NCBI RefSeq assembly: GCF_000695625.1
Contig: NZ_JMQI01000027.1
Coordinates: 1 to 64,000, forward strand
Direction: 5' to 3'
DNA length: 64,000 nt
Source: Amycolatopsis rifamycinica
GTDB lineage: Bacteria > Actinomycetota > Actinomycetes > Mycobacteriales > Pseudonocardiaceae
Within the stretch, counting starts at the first letter, position 1; each line of letters starts with the position of its first letter. The translations under genes were made by a program, and so were the position numbers. The notes beneath the pieces are model-generated. The model saw nothing but the letters and a program-made list of their open reading frames with translations. It was not told the origin of the DNA and did not search any database. Positions 51,896-61,309 of this stretch are shown piece by piece.

Positions 51896-52468
51896 ATGGA
51901 CATGAAACTCGAAGTCGTGGTCCTGCCCGTCGCGGACGTCGACCGGACCAAGCACTTCTACAAGACCCTCGGCTGGCGCGAAGACGCCGACATCGTCTTC
52001 GGCGGCTCCCGGGTCGTGCAGCTGACGCCGCCGGGGTCGCCGGCGTCGGTCCACTTCGGCACCGGGATCACCGACGCCGCCCCCGGCTCGGTCCGCGGCA
52101 CCTACCTCGTCGTCGAGGACATCGAGGCGGCCCGTGCCGAGCTGGCCGGGCACGGCGTCGACGTCAGCGAGGTCTTCCACCGCGACGAAACCGGCGCCTT
52201 CACCCCGGGCGTGCACCCGGACCACGGCACCTACTCGTCGTTCGCGTCGTTCAGCGACCCCGACGGCAACACCTGGCTGCTGCAGGAGATCACCACCCGG
52301 TTCCCCGGACGGACCTCCGGGGTGACCTACGGCTCCGCCGGCGAGCTGGAGCAGGCGCTGAAGCGGGCGGCGGCCGCGCACGGCGAGCACGAGAAGGAAA
52401 CCGGGCAGTACGACCAGGAGTGGCCGGCCTGGTACGCCCGCCACATGGCCGAGCACCAGGACGCCTGA
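51896..52468 (+). CDS. VOC/glyoxalase-family protein
   Basis: This 190-residue protein has one VOC module (VVVLPVADVDRTKHFYKTLG, then FASFSDPDGNTWLLQEITTR) followed by a helical tail of about 55 residues (AGELEQALKRAAAAHGEHEK). The tail is typical of an actinobacterial VOC subgroup of unknown function. GAGGAG lies nine bases before ATG 51896. It is followed 22 bases later by a SRPBCC gene, a probable two-gene operon. Confidence 0.85.
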   Translation: MDMKLEVVVLPVADVDRTKHFYKTLGWREDADIVFGGSRVVQLTPPGSPASVHFGTGITDAAPGSVRGTYLVVEDIEAARAELAGHGVDVSEVFHRDETGAFTPGVHPDHGTYSSFASFSDPDGNTWLLQEITTRFPGRTSGVTYGSAGELEQALKRAAAAHGEHEKETGQYDQEWPAWYARHMAEHQDA

Positions 52469-52490
52469 ACCAGCATCGGGAGACGAGAAG

Positions 52491-52952
52491 ATGTCCACGA
52501 TCCACCTGCGCCAGCTGACCACGGCGTCGCCCGCGCAGTTCCTCGCCGCGCTGACCGACTTCGGCCCGGAGCGCGCGAAGCTCTTCGGCCGCAGCGCGAC
52601 CGAGTACCTGCGGGTGCACGAGCTGGGCCAGAGCCACGCCGACGTCACCGAAGGGTCGGGCGGTATCTGGGAACGCCTGCGCTACGACTGGTCCGATCCG
52701 GCCCGGGTCGTCATGAAGACCACCGGCTCCAACACGTGGGGCGGCGCCTCCGGGCACACTTACACCTTCACCCGGCTGGCGGACGGGACGACCCAGGTCG
52801 ACGCCGTGGTGGTCCGGGAGGGCAAGAACCTCAAGGGCCGGCTGCTCGGGGGCCTGCTCGGGCTCCTGGGCAAGCGGGTCCTCGGCGGGGAGCTGGCGAA
52901 GACGGCCAAGGCCGTCGAAGCGCGGTACACGGGCCTCGCCGGCGACGCGTAG
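52491..52952 (+). CDS. SRPBCC (START-like) family protein
   Basis: This 153-residue protein has the polyketide-cyclase/START fold: IHLRQLTTASPAQFLAALTD at the start, a central strand TYTFTRLADGTTQVDAVVV, and a long C-terminal helix LGELAKTAKAVEARY-like. Such proteins bind hydrophobic ligands. GGGAGACGAGAAG precedes the ATG. Probably co-transcribed with the VOC gene upstream. Confidence 0.8.
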   Translation: MSTIHLRQLTTASPAQFLAALTDFGPERAKLFGRSATEYLRVHELGQSHADVTEGSGGIWERLRYDWSDPARVVMKTTGSNTWGGASGHTYTFTRLADGTTQVDAVVVREGKNLKGRLLGGLLGLLGKRVLGGELAKTAKAVEARYTGLAGDA

Positions 52953-53020
52953 GCGCCGGCCCGCTGCGCTAGTGTTCGGTCACCCGGCACGTTCGTCGCC
53001 GGCAGGCCGTGGAGGTTCGC

Positions 53021-55777
53021 ATGCCGGGGCGGGAGCCCGCGCTGCTCGGCCGGCACCGCGAATGCGCCACGCTCGACCGCGTCCTGGCCGAGGCCCGGTC
53101 GGAGCAGAGCCGGGTGCTGGTCCTGCGCGGCGAGGCCGGGATCGGGAAGACCGCGCTGCTCGAGTACGCCCGGGCGCGGGCGCGGGGCTTCCGCGTCGCG
53201 CGCGCCGCCGGCGTCGAATCCGAGCAGGTGATGGCCTACGCCGGGCTGCACCAGCTGTGCGCGCCGTTCCTCGACCGCCTCGACCGGCTCCCCGGACCCC
53301 AGCGCGACGCGCTCGGCACGGCGTTCGGGCTGAGCTCCGGGGCCCGGCCGACCCGGTTCCTGGTCGGGCTGGCGGTGCTGACGCTGCTCGCCGACGTGGC
53401 CGAGGAACAGCCCCTGCTCTGCCTGGTCGACGACGTGCAGTGGCTCGACCGGATGTCCGAGGTGGTGCTCGCCTTCGTCGCCCGCCGGCTCCTCGCCGAG
53501 CGGATCGTGGTCGTCTTCGCCCTGCGGGAAACCGGCCGCGAGCCGGACCTGGCCGGGTTGCCGGAGCTCCCGATCGGCGGCCTGGGGGAGGCCGAGTCGG
53601 CCGCGCTGCTGGCCTCGGTCGTCAAGGGACCGGTGGACGGCCGGGTCCGTGACCGGATCATCGCCGAAGCCCACGGCAACCCGCTGGCGCTGCTGGAGCT
53701 GCCTCGCGCGTGGACGGCGGCCGAGCCGGTCGACGGCTTCGGCCGGCCGGGCGCGGTGCCGCTCGCCGGACGCATCGAACACTGCTTCGTCAAGCAGCTG
53801 GAGCCGCTGCCCGCCGACACCCGGCGGCTCCTGCTCATCGCCGCCGCCGAGCCCCTCGGCGACGCCACCCTGCTCTGGGGCGCGGCCGGCCGGCTCGGGC
53901 TCGGCGCCGACCCCGCGGCCGCGGCCGAGGCGACCGGCCTGATCGAGTTCGGCCGCCGGATCCGGTTCCGGCACCCGCTGGTGCGGTCGGCGGTGTACCG
54001 GTCGGCGCCGGCCCGGGACCGGCAGGACGTGCACCGGGCCCTGGCGGACGTCACCGATCCCGGCCGTGACCCCGACCGCCGCGCCTGGCACCGCGCGCAG
54101 GCGACCGTCTCCCCGGACGAGGACGTCGCGGCCGATCTCGAACGCTCGGCGGGCCGGGCCCGGGCCCGCGGCGGCCTGGTCGCGGCGGCCGCGTTCCTCG
54201 AACAGGCGGCGCTCCTGACACCCGAGCCCGCCCGGCGCGCGGAACGCGAGCTCGCGGCGGCCGCGGTCAAGCGGGACGCCGGCGCGCTCGGAGAGGCGCT
54301 CGGCCTCCTCGACGCGGCGGAGGCCGGCCCACCGGACGCCGTTCGCGCCGCCGAAGCCGGGCGCCTGCGCGGGCAGATAGCGTTCGACCAGCGGCGCGGT
54401 GGCGACGCGGCCCGGCTCCTGCTGCGCGCGGCCGAGCGGCTCACCCCGCTGGACGCGAGCCGGGCGCGGGAGACGTACCTGGCCGCGCTGGCGGCGGCCC
54501 TGTGGGCGGGCGCGGACCGGAACGCCCTGGTCGCGGCGGCCGAGGCCGCCCGTGCCGCGCCCCCGGCGCCCGTACCGCCCCGCGCCGTCGACCTCGTCCT
54601 GGACGCCCTGGCCACCCGCCTCACCGACGGTCACCAGGCGGCGGCGCCGCTGCTGGCCACGGCGCTGGCGGCGGTCCGCGGCCTCGACGCCGGCCCCGAG
54701 AACACCGGACAGGTGCTCTGGTTGCTGGGCAACCGGGCCGGCGGCCTGATCGCCACCGAGGCGGCGGACTTCGCGGCGGCGCGGGCGTTGGCCGAGCGTC
54801 AGGTCCAGCTCGCCCGCGACGCCGGTGCCCTCGTGCAGCTGCAGTTCGCGCTGAACTTCCTCGGCGTCAACGAGCTGCTCGCGGGGGAGCTGACCGCGGC
54901 GGCGGCGTCGGCCGGGGAAGACCGCGCGATCGCCGAAGCGACCGGCAACGCGCCGGTCGGCTACGCCGCGATGCTGCTCGAGGCGTTCCGGGGCCGGGAG
55001 GAACGGGCGGCGGAGCTGTTCGAGGACACCGCTCGTCAAGCGGCGGAACGCGGCCAGCTCCGGCTGGTGACCTTGGCCGACTACGGGCGGGCGGTGCTGT
55101 ACAACGGCCTCGGCCGCCACGACGCCGCGCTCGACGCCGCCAGCCGCGTGTTCGACCACGACGTGGTGGGCTTCCAGAGCCTCGCCACCACCGAACTGGC
55201 CGAAGCGGCCTCCCGGACCGGGGACGAGGGCCGGCTCCGGGCCGCGGCCGCCCGCTCGGCGGAGCGCGCCGCCGGGGCCGGGACCGCGGAAGCACGGGGC
55301 CTCGACGCCCGCGTCCGCGCGTTGTCCAGCACCGGACCCGACGCCGAAGACGGCTACCGCGAGTCGATCGCGCGCCTCGAGCCGACCCCGCTGCGAGTGG
55401 ACCTCGCCCGCGGTCACCTGCTGTACGGCGAATGGCTGCGCCGGGAGGGCCGCCGGGTGGACGCCCGCGCGCACTTGCACACGGCCCACGAGCAATTGTC
55501 CGCGATGGGGCTGACGGCGTTCGCCGAACGGGCCCGGCGGGAGCTGCAGGCCACCGGAGAGACCGCGCGGAAGCGCACGGCGGAGCCGACCGGCGAGCTC
55601 ACCGCCCAGGAGTTCCAGATCGCCCGGCTGGCCGCCGGCGGCTACTCGAACCCCGAGATCGGCACCCGGTTGTTCCTCAGCCCGCGCACGGTGGAATGGC
55701 ACCTGCGCAAGATCTTCGCGAAGCTCGGGATCAGCTCGCGCCGCCAGCTGCGCGACGTCGCCCTCGCCGGCGCGTGA
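53021..55777 (+). CDS. Large LuxR-family (LAL) ATP-binding regulator
   Basis: This 918-residue protein is a LAL-type regulator: an N-terminal AAA/STAND ATPase with Walker A GEAGIGKT (37-44) and Walker B LCLVDDVQWLD, a long helical repeat middle, and a C-terminal LuxR HTH (LTAQEFQIARLAAGGYSNPE, IGTRLFLSPRTVEWHLRKIF). Such proteins are ATP-dependent activators of catabolic or antibiotic genes. ATG 53021 follows GGAGG by six bases. The target is unknown; a TAGTGT box near 52970 could be its own promoter. Confidence 0.92.
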   Translation: MPGREPALLGRHRECATLDRVLAEARSEQSRVLVLRGEAGIGKTALLEYARARARGFRVARAAGVESEQVMAYAGLHQLCAPFLDRLDRLPGPQRDALGTAFGLSSGARPTRFLVGLAVLTLLADVAEEQPLLCLVDDVQWLDRMSEVVLAFVARRLLAERIVVVFALRETGREPDLAGLPELPIGGLGEAESAALLASVVKGPVDGRVRDRIIAEAHGNPLALLELPRAWTAAEPVDGFGRPGAVPLAGRIEHCFVKQLEPLPADTRRLLLIAAAEPLGDATLLWGAAGRLGLGADPAAAAEATGLIEFGRRIRFRHPLVRSAVYRSAPARDRQDVHRALADVTDPGRDPDRRAWHRAQATVSPDEDVAADLERSAGRARARGGLVAAAAFLEQAALLTPEPARRAERELAAAAVKRDAGALGEALGLLDAAEAGPPDAVRAAEAGRLRGQIAFDQRRGGDAARLLLRAAERLTPLDASRARETYLAALAAALWAGADRNALVAAAEAARAAPPAPVPPRAVDLVLDALATRLTDGHQAAAPLLATALAAVRGLDAGPENTGQVLWLLGNRAGGLIATEAADFAAARALAERQVQLARDAGALVQLQFALNFLGVNELLAGELTAAAASAGEDRAIAEATGNAPVGYAAMLLEAFRGREERAAELFEDTARQAAERGQLRLVTLADYGRAVLYNGLGRHDAALDAASRVFDHDVVGFQSLATTELAEAASRTGDEGRLRAAAARSAERAAGAGTAEARGLDARVRALSSTGPDAEDGYRESIARLEPTPLRVDLARGHLLYGEWLRREGRRVDARAHLHTAHEQLSAMGLTAFAERARRELQATGETARKRTAEPTGELTAQEFQIARLAAGGYSNPEIGTRLFLSPRTVEWHLRKIFAKLGISSRRQLRDVALAGA

Positions 55778-55787
55778 GCCCGCCCGA

Positions 55788-55793
55788 TACCGT
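55788..55793 (+). promoter_or_regulatory. Leaderless -10 box for the GGCT-like gene
   Basis: TACCGT lies six bases before the ATG at 55800, just after the LuxR gene stop. No ribosome site lies between. Confidence 0.45.
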
Positions 55794-55799
55794 GGTGCC

Positions 55800-56441
55800 A
55801 TGAGCGCGCCGCCGCTGGTCTGGTACGCAAGCTACGGGTCCAACATGTACGCCGCCCGGCTGCGCTGCTACCTCGAAGGAGGGACGCCGCTGGGCGCCCG
55901 GCGCAGCTACGCCGGATGCCGCGACCGTGACCCGGCCCGCCGGGTCGTGGCGAGCGAGTTCCCCGGTGGCGTCTACTTCGCCACGGAGTCCCCGGTGTGG
56001 CGCGGCGGCCGGGCCTTCTTCGACCCGGAGCTGCCGGGCCGGGCGGCGATGCGGTCGTACCTGGTGACCGCCGGGCAGTTCTCCGACATCGCGGCGCAGG
56101 AGATGTACCGCGACCCGGGCCCGGACCTGGACCTGAGCACCGTGCTGCGGACCGGCCGCGACCAGCTCGGGCCCGGTCGCTACGAGACCCTGCTGCACCT
56201 CGGTGACCTCGACGGCTACCCCGTGCTGACGTTCACGGCACCCTGGCCGGCGGCGGAGGTCGAGAAGAACCCGCCGTCGGCCGCCTACCTCGCGATGATC
56301 GTGGGCGGGCTGCGCGAAGCACACGGCTGGCCCGTCCCGAAGATCGCCGAGTACCTGTCGCAGCTGCCCGGGGCGCAGCGGCACTGGTCCGCGCAGGCGA
56401 TCGCCGAGCTGGCTCCGCACGCCATCCCGTCATCTCCGTAG
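55800..56441 (+). CDS. Gamma-glutamylcyclotransferase-like protein
   Basis: This 213-residue protein contains the YGSNMYAARL motif near the start, the hallmark of the gamma-glutamylcyclotransferase fold, and GGVYFATESPVWRGGRAFFD further in. In actinomycetes such proteins are often annotated as histone deacetylases without evidence; the sequence here has no deacetylase motifs. It may cleave gamma-glutamyl bonds of small peptides. It ends before the strong terminator. Confidence 0.75.
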   Translation: MSAPPLVWYASYGSNMYAARLRCYLEGGTPLGARRSYAGCRDRDPARRVVASEFPGGVYFATESPVWRGGRAFFDPELPGRAAMRSYLVTAGQFSDIAAQEMYRDPGPDLDLSTVLRTGRDQLGPGRYETLLHLGDLDGYPVLTFTAPWPAAEVEKNPPSAAYLAMIVGGLREAHGWPVPKIAEYLSQLPGAQRHWSAQAIAELAPHAIPSSP

Positions 56442-56552
56442 CGACCGGCTGGAGCAGCCGGTGCCGCACGCCGAGGTCGCGCCCCCAGTGACAGACCGGC
56501 GACGCCCGCGCCGGAGACCACGATTTTCCTGCGGCCTCCACAACAGTCGTCG

Positions 56553-56594
56553 CCGGGTGGCGGCTCCGGGTCGCTGCCCGGAGCCGCCACCCGG
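56553..56594. terminator. Strong bidirectional terminator hairpin
   Basis: An 18-base-pair perfect stem (left arm CCGGGTGGCGGCTCCGGG) with loop TCGCTG lies between the convergent GGCT-like and GH64 genes, ending seven bases before the GH64 stop. It is the strongest hairpin seen in the window. No T-run, typical for this GC content. Confidence 0.85.
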
Positions 56595-56600
56595 GAAACG

Positions 56601-57950
56601 TCACCAGCCGACGGCGACCACCAGCCACTGCGGGTCTCCGTGGGAGACGAACGAGGACTGACCGGCCACGTCGTCGTACGGGAAGCCGTACGCGAGGCGG
56701 TTGATCGCGTGGTCGTGCCAGAACTTGGCGTAGTAGTTCGCCGGCGCCGACTGGTAGTACCGTGACGGGTCCTGCCACTGCGACTGCGGCAGGTGGGCGG
56801 TGTGCCGGTTCAGCGCCGCGCACATGTCGGGGTTGCCGGCCAGCGAACCGGCGCACCCCGTGATGTTCGACGTGGGCTCGTTGACCCCCACCGACTGGGC
56901 GTAGGACGTGAAGTAGTTCGCGTACCGGCCGCCGGTGCGGAAGTCCGGAGCGCTGCCCGGAGCCGGGATCCGGTACGGCGCGTTGACCGTCGCCAGGCCC
57001 TTGAACTCGGTGGGCACCTCGGCCTGGAACTTGGCGAAGGTGGCCGAGCGGTCCTCTTGGAAGGTCTGGTAGTCCTCGCCGACCTGCACGTCGTAGCCGT
57101 CGTGCGCGTGCAACCGCATGGCCAGCTTCAGCGCGAACGCGTCCACCCGGGTGGTGTTGCCGTTGAACACGTCCGGGCCGACGGTGAACTCGATGAAGTC
57201 GGCGTACTGCCCGTTCGGCGTGCCGAGGTAGAAGTACATCCGCCCGGCGGAGTTGGCCGGCATGTCGATGTAGGGCTGCTCGGCGATCGAGTGGGTCTGG
57301 CCGCCGAAGTTCCAGTACACCTGGCTGTCCGGGTACTTGCCGTTCGTCCGGTTGAGCACCTTGACCGTGAGCACGTTGCGCGCGGCCGGGATGGAGCTCG
57401 TGTCACCCCAGAACGAGTCGGGCGGCGTGCCCGCGCCGGGCGACGTCGTGCCGCCGCCGGTGCCGTAGACCTGGAACTCCCACAGCGAGACGCCGTAGGG
57501 GGTGGCCCGCGCGGTCGTCGACAGCCGCACGTACCGCCCCGAGCCGGCCACGGCCAGGGTCTGCGTGCCACCGGTACCCGTGGTGGTCTGGTACACAGTG
57601 GACCAGCTGGAGCCGTTGTCGGACAACTGGATCTGGTACGCGGTGGCGTACGCGGCCTCCCAGCGCAGCACGACCTGGCTGACGGTCGCGGCACCCCCGA
57701 GGTCGACCTGGATCCACTGTGGATCGCTGAACTGCGAAGACCAGCGGGTCCCGGTGTTCCCGTCCACGGCGGCGGACGCGGGCGTGCCGGCGTTCTCGAC
57801 CGACGACGCGGTGGCGGACTTCCCCTGCGAAATGAGCGCATCCGCGGCGTGCGCAGCCGGGACGACGAACCCGAGAGCGGCAACGGCGAGGACCGCCGCA
57901 AGGGCACCGAACCCGCGGCGGCGGCGCCGCGGTGGAGCGTGGGTGAACAT
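56601..57950 (-). CDS. Secreted GH64 beta-1,3-glucanase with discoidin-type binding domain
   Basis: This 449-residue protein has a signal peptide (RRRRRGFGALAAVLAVAALG, cleavage near AHAAD), then an F5/8-type C (CBM32-like) domain (LISQGKSATASSVENAGTPA, WIQVDLGGAATVSQVVLRWE), then a GH64-like catalytic part (SQVYWNFGGQTHSIAEQPYI, MYFYLGTPNGQYADFIEFTV, ALKLAMRLHAHDGYDVQVGE). GH64 enzymes release laminaripentaose from beta-1,3-glucan, as in fungal walls. AGGAGG precedes ATG 57950. A palindrome overlapping a TTGACA box lies upstream. Confidence 0.87.
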   Translation of the reverse strand: MFTHAPPRRRRRGFGALAAVLAVAALGFVVPAAHAADALISQGKSATASSVENAGTPASAAVDGNTGTRWSSQFSDPQWIQVDLGGAATVSQVVLRWEAAYATAYQIQLSDNGSSWSTVYQTTTGTGGTQTLAVAGSGRYVRLSTTARATPYGVSLWEFQVYGTGGGTTSPGAGTPPDSFWGDTSSIPAARNVLTVKVLNRTNGKYPDSQVYWNFGGQTHSIAEQPYIDMPANSAGRMYFYLGTPNGQYADFIEFTVGPDVFNGNTTRVDAFALKLAMRLHAHDGYDVQVGEDYQTFQEDRSATFAKFQAEVPTEFKGLATVNAPYRIPAPGSAPDFRTGGRYANYFTSYAQSVGVNEPTSNITGCAGSLAGNPDMCAALNRHTAHLPQSQWQDPSRYYQSAPANYYAKFWHDHAINRLAYGFPYDDVAGQSSFVSHGDPQWLVVAVGW

Positions 57951-58092
57951 GATTCCTCCTGGCCGGAACGGGGAACGGACCCACCGCCGAGCAGCAACGG
58001 CACGGTCCGGCTCGTCCCCTCAACGCCGGGCGGATGCCCTGGGAGGGCCGGCGGGAACGATCGCTAGAAAGGTTCATACCACGGCCTCGGGT

Positions 58093-58109
58093 CTGTCAAC
58101 CCTTGACAG
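58093..58109 (-). promoter_or_regulatory. Promoter-overlapping palindrome for the GH64 gene
   Basis: CTGTCAA-CCC-TTGACAG is a perfect 17-base inverted repeat. On the minus strand its TTGACA forms a consensus -35, followed after 15 bases by TATGAA. A repressor bound here would block the GH64 promoter, suggesting substrate induction. Confidence 0.6.
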
Positions 58110-58132
58110 TTCCCCGCCGGGCAACGATCCTC

Positions 58133-58144
58133 GGAACCGGTTCC
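58133..58144. promoter_or_regulatory. Palindrome GGAACCGGTTCC
   Basis: A perfect 12-base palindrome flanked by AACGAT and ATCGTT arms (58123-58128 and 58145-58150), though spacers differ. It lies between the divergent-looking GH64 promoter and the 3' end of the NLR-like gene, and could be an additional regulator site or a weak terminator. Confidence 0.4.
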
Positions 58145-58196
58145 ATCGTTCCTCTGCGTGGCGTCGCCACCCGCTCAGGGGCCGGCTCGCCAGGAG

Positions 58197-60482
58197 TCAG
58201 CCATGCCCAGCGTTCCGCGGTGTTCCCGACAGTTCGGCCAGCTGCTCCCGGCAGTGCCGGCTGATGACGTGGTTCAGGCCGTACATGCGTTCGGCGTCGC
58301 CTACCATGCCCTCGCGCGTCTCGATCGCTTCCCTGGTCCGGCCGGTGAGGTGGTAGAGCTTCGCCAGCGTCGAGCGCAGGTTGAGCGAGTCGACCCGCAT
58401 GCGCACCTCATCGGCCATTTCGCGGACGGACGCCTCGCAGAGCGCGATCGCTTCACCGTATCGTCCGATCACCTCCAGGCTGGAGGCCAGTTCACAGACG
58501 ACTGTCAGGTACGACTCTTCTCCGACCGCACCCCACGAAACATCCCAGCCGGCCAATATCGCTTCGTATCGACTGATCGCTTCGCTCACTCGGCCGACCC
58601 TGGCGCATACGGATGCGACACATCGTTTGATGTCAAGCATCAGGTAGCTTTCAGGGTGGACGCGAGCACACGAAGACTCGGCCGATTCGAGTAGTTCGAG
58701 TGCTGACGCGGCGTCGCCCGCTTGCAGCGACGCGTTGCTCAGCCTGAGTTGCGCCATGAGGGTTTGCGGGTGATCGGCACCGAGAAACGCCTTCCTGTGG
58801 TGCCAGCTCTGTCGCTCCAGCCGGACAGCTTCCTCGTGATTTCCGGCGAGCTGGTGGATGAACGCCAGCGTCGCGCGCTGGAGGGCCACGCCGGTCGTAT
58901 TGAGGTGGCCGTACTCGGCGCACGCGGCGGCGAGAACCTCCTCCTGCAAGGCGATGGCTTCCTCGAACCGGTTCGCCCGGGCGAGGGCCTGGGCGAATTC
59001 GGACAGCGGGGTCCGCCGCCGGTCGTCGTCAGTTCCGGACCACTCGCGACAATCACCCACCACCGCGGCGTAGGCGGCCACCGCGCGGTCGTAGTCGCCG
59101 GCACCCAAGTGGTACCTCGCGGTCCAGCGCCGGAGTTCGAGTACTCGCCAAGCATGGTCGTCGGCCAGGGACAGTCCGTGCACCACATCGATCTGCTCGA
59201 TCAGGTGCTCCGCCCACGCTCGTTCCGGCAAGCGACCGCCGAGGGTGCGCTTGGTGCACGCTTCCAACGCACGCACGATCACCTCGGTGACTGTTCGCCG
59301 GTCCTCGTCCTGCTCCAAGCGGTCCCGCAGCACCCGGCCGGTGACCCGGTGCAGGACCGCCAGCCGGCCGTCCGTGCTCACGGCGATGATCGACTCCTCG
59401 GCGAGCCGCCCGAGAGCCGCGTCGGCCGCGGCCGACGGCTCTTCGGGCAGTACCAGGTTCCGGGCGACGTCGTGGAGCAGTTGCCGGGCCGTTCCCCCTG
59501 GCGACAGCACGGCCAGCACGGCCAAGAGCATCTCGGTCAATCCGGTCTCGTCGGCTTCCTCCGCGGCGCCCACGGAGAGGAGGACGGCCTGGGCGACGCC
59601 ACGCGGGTAGGGGTCGCTGGGGCGGGCCGGGAGGTAGCGGTCGACGGGGAAGGTGCGCAGCCGCCGGACGCAGAGGTCGTAGCCGATCCGTTGCCGGCGG
59701 ATCAGCCCCGCGGCGAGTGCGAGAGCCAGCGGCAGCCGATCGAGCTCCTCGACCAGCCGGAGCGCGCTGTGGTCGTCGGGCAGCCCGGTGCGTTCACGCA
59801 GGTAGGCGCGACTCTCGACGTCATCGAAGAGGCCGACCTCGACGGCGGTGCCGAAGTCCTCGAAGGTGTGGCTGGTGGTCGTGACGAGGACCTGGGCGCG
59901 GCCGTGGCTCGGCAGCCAGCGGTCGAGGACTTCGGGGTCGACGGCGTTGTCGAAGACGACCAGCGACGGCTCGGCCAGGTCTTCCAGCCACGCACGGGCG
60001 GCGTCGGCGCCGGCCGTCAGGGTCTCGTCGGCCGCCCGGAGACACAACTTGTCGGCGAGCCGCTGCCACCCGAGGGCCGCCCGGCCGTGGTCCTGCGCGT
60101 CGATCCACGCCACCACCCGCCGGCGATCTTCGATCCTCATCCGGGCGTACGCGGCGGCCAGCTGGGTCTTCCCGACCCCTCGGGGGCCGACGAGCACCCC
60201 GACCGTGTTCGTCGCCAGCACGTCGACCAGAGCGGAGCGCGGCTGGAACGCGGGGGGCCGGCGAGGGATCCGACCCACCACGACAGGAGCGTCAGCCGCC
60301 GGCGGGACGACCTGGGCCGGGTGGACGTGGACGTCTCCGTGGATGTGACCGGCTTGCACCACGCCGGCGGCATCGCCGGCCACCTCGTTGTGCACCCCGC
60401 CCGGCGGTATCCCGTTCATCGCGGGCAAGGCTCCATCCGCCCGAGGGTACTGCCGATCGAACGTGGCGACCGACAGCCTCAT
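58197..60482 (-). CDS. STAND/NLR-like NTPase with TPR-type repeats and amyloid-like N-terminal motif
   Basis: This 761-residue protein has, in order: an N-terminal region with VHNEVAGDAAGVVQAGHIHG (30-49), like the RHIM-related motif described in bacterial NLRs; an NB-ARC NTPase with Walker A GPRGVGKT (99-106), Walker B LVVFDN (174-179), VTTTS sensor and LPLALALAAG; and C-terminal helical repeats resembling TPRs (DYDRAVAAYAAVVGDCREWS, RFEEAIALQEEVLAAACAEY). Such proteins are signal receptors of regulated cell death or antiphage defence, or transcription co-regulators. ATG 60482 overlaps the sigma factor stop (ATGA); ATG 60419 is an alternative. No effector domain is present. Confidence 0.88.
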   Translation of the reverse strand: MRLSVATFDRQYPRADGALPAMNGIPPGGVHNEVAGDAAGVVQAGHIHGDVHVHPAQVVPPAADAPVVVGRIPRRPPAFQPRSALVDVLATNTVGVLVGPRGVGKTQLAAAYARMRIEDRRRVVAWIDAQDHGRAALGWQRLADKLCLRAADETLTAGADAARAWLEDLAEPSLVVFDNAVDPEVLDRWLPSHGRAQVLVTTTSHTFEDFGTAVEVGLFDDVESRAYLRERTGLPDDHSALRLVEELDRLPLALALAAGLIRRQRIGYDLCVRRLRTFPVDRYLPARPSDPYPRGVAQAVLLSVGAAEEADETGLTEMLLAVLAVLSPGGTARQLLHDVARNLVLPEEPSAAADAALGRLAEESIIAVSTDGRLAVLHRVTGRVLRDRLEQDEDRRTVTEVIVRALEACTKRTLGGRLPERAWAEHLIEQIDVVHGLSLADDHAWRVLELRRWTARYHLGAGDYDRAVAAYAAVVGDCREWSGTDDDRRRTPLSEFAQALARANRFEEAIALQEEVLAAACAEYGHLNTTGVALQRATLAFIHQLAGNHEEAVRLERQSWHHRKAFLGADHPQTLMAQLRLSNASLQAGDAASALELLESAESSCARVHPESYLMLDIKRCVASVCARVGRVSEAISRYEAILAGWDVSWGAVGEESYLTVVCELASSLEVIGRYGEAIALCEASVREMADEVRMRVDSLNLRSTLAKLYHLTGRTREAIETREGMVGDAERMYGLNHVISRHCREQLAELSGTPRNAGHG

Positions 60483-61273
60483 CGAGCCGTTATGTGCTCC
60501 CGGAGTTGCTCGAGTGTCCTGGCCAGCAGCCGGGAGACGTGCATCTGCGAAATCCCGAGCCGCTGCGCGATCTGGCTCTGGGTGAGGTCTTCGACGAACC
60601 GCATCGTGACGATGGCGCGTTCGCGGTCGGGCAACGTGGCCATCGCGGCCTGCAAGGCGTCGTGGTTGTCGATCCGCGCGAACCCGGGTTCTTCGAACGC
60701 GAGCTGGTCGGCGACCGTGACGGTGTCCTCGGCGCCGCGGACGGGCGCGTCGATCGAACGGGCGCGGTAGGCCTCCGCGGCCAGCAGCCCCTCCCGCACG
60801 AGTTCGACGTCCATCTCCAGATGTGCCGCCAGTTCGCTCGGCGTGGGCGCCCGCCCGAGGTCGTGAGCCAGCGTGTCGCTCGCTTTGCCGAGCTTCTGCT
60901 GGAGTTCCTTCAAGGCGCGGGGCACGCGCATCGACCAGCCGGTGTCGCGGAAGTGCCGCCGGACTTCGCCCATGATGGTCGGCACGGCGAAGGACAGGAA
61001 GTCGGCGCCCCGATCGGGGTCGTAGCGGTCGACGGCGCGGATCAGGCCGGTCCGCGCGACCTGCACCAGGTCGTCGAACGGTTCGCCGCGGCCGCTGAAG
61101 CGCCGGGCGATGTTTTCGGCCAGCGGCAGGTGCTCGGTGATCAACCGGTGCCGCAGCAGGCGACGCCTTGAGTCCTCGTCCCCGAGCCGGCTCCGTTCGG
61201 CGAACAGCCGTTCACAGTGGGCGTACTCGTGGGAGCGGCGCTGGGACGGCAGGGTGGGTGTCGCGGCGGTCAT
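60479..61273 (-). CDS. SigB/SigF-type (group 3) sigma factor
   Basis: This 264-residue sigma factor has region 2 (RRFSGRGEPFDDLVQVARTG, LIRAVDRYDPDRGADFLSFA, VPTIMGEVRRHFRDTGWSMR), region 3 (ELQQKLGKASDTLAHDLGRA) and region 4 (LPDRERAIVTMRFVEDLTQS, QIAQRLGISQMHVSRLLART). It belongs to the stress/sporulation group controlled by anti-sigma/antagonist switches. Its stop overlaps the NLR-like start, so both are co-translated. The STAS gene divergent from it may be part of its switch. ATG 61273 or 61300; no good ribosome site for either. No anti-sigma kinase is in view. Confidence 0.9.
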   Translation of the reverse strand: MTAATPTLPSQRRSHEYAHCERLFAERSRLGDEDSRRRLLRHRLITEHLPLAENIARRFSGRGEPFDDLVQVARTGLIRAVDRYDPDRGADFLSFAVPTIMGEVRRHFRDTGWSMRVPRALKELQQKLGKASDTLAHDLGRAPTPSELAAHLEMDVELVREGLLAAEAYRARSIDAPVRGAEDTVTVADQLAFEEPGFARIDNHDALQAAMATLPDRERAIVTMRFVEDLTQSQIAQRLGISQMHVSRLLARTLEQLREHITAR

Positions 61274-61309
61274 GGTTCGTTCGGGCGCTTGGACAACCAT
61301 GCGCTGGTG

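Noticed and set aside
52760..55801. Minus-strand open frame of about 1000 codons over the LuxR gene
   Set aside because: No recognisable domain; it is the antisense shadow of a large GC-rich gene.
55800..56441. Histone deacetylase annotation often given to such genes
   Set aside because: The YGSNM motif indicates the gamma-glutamylcyclotransferase fold; no deacetylase zinc-site motifs are present.
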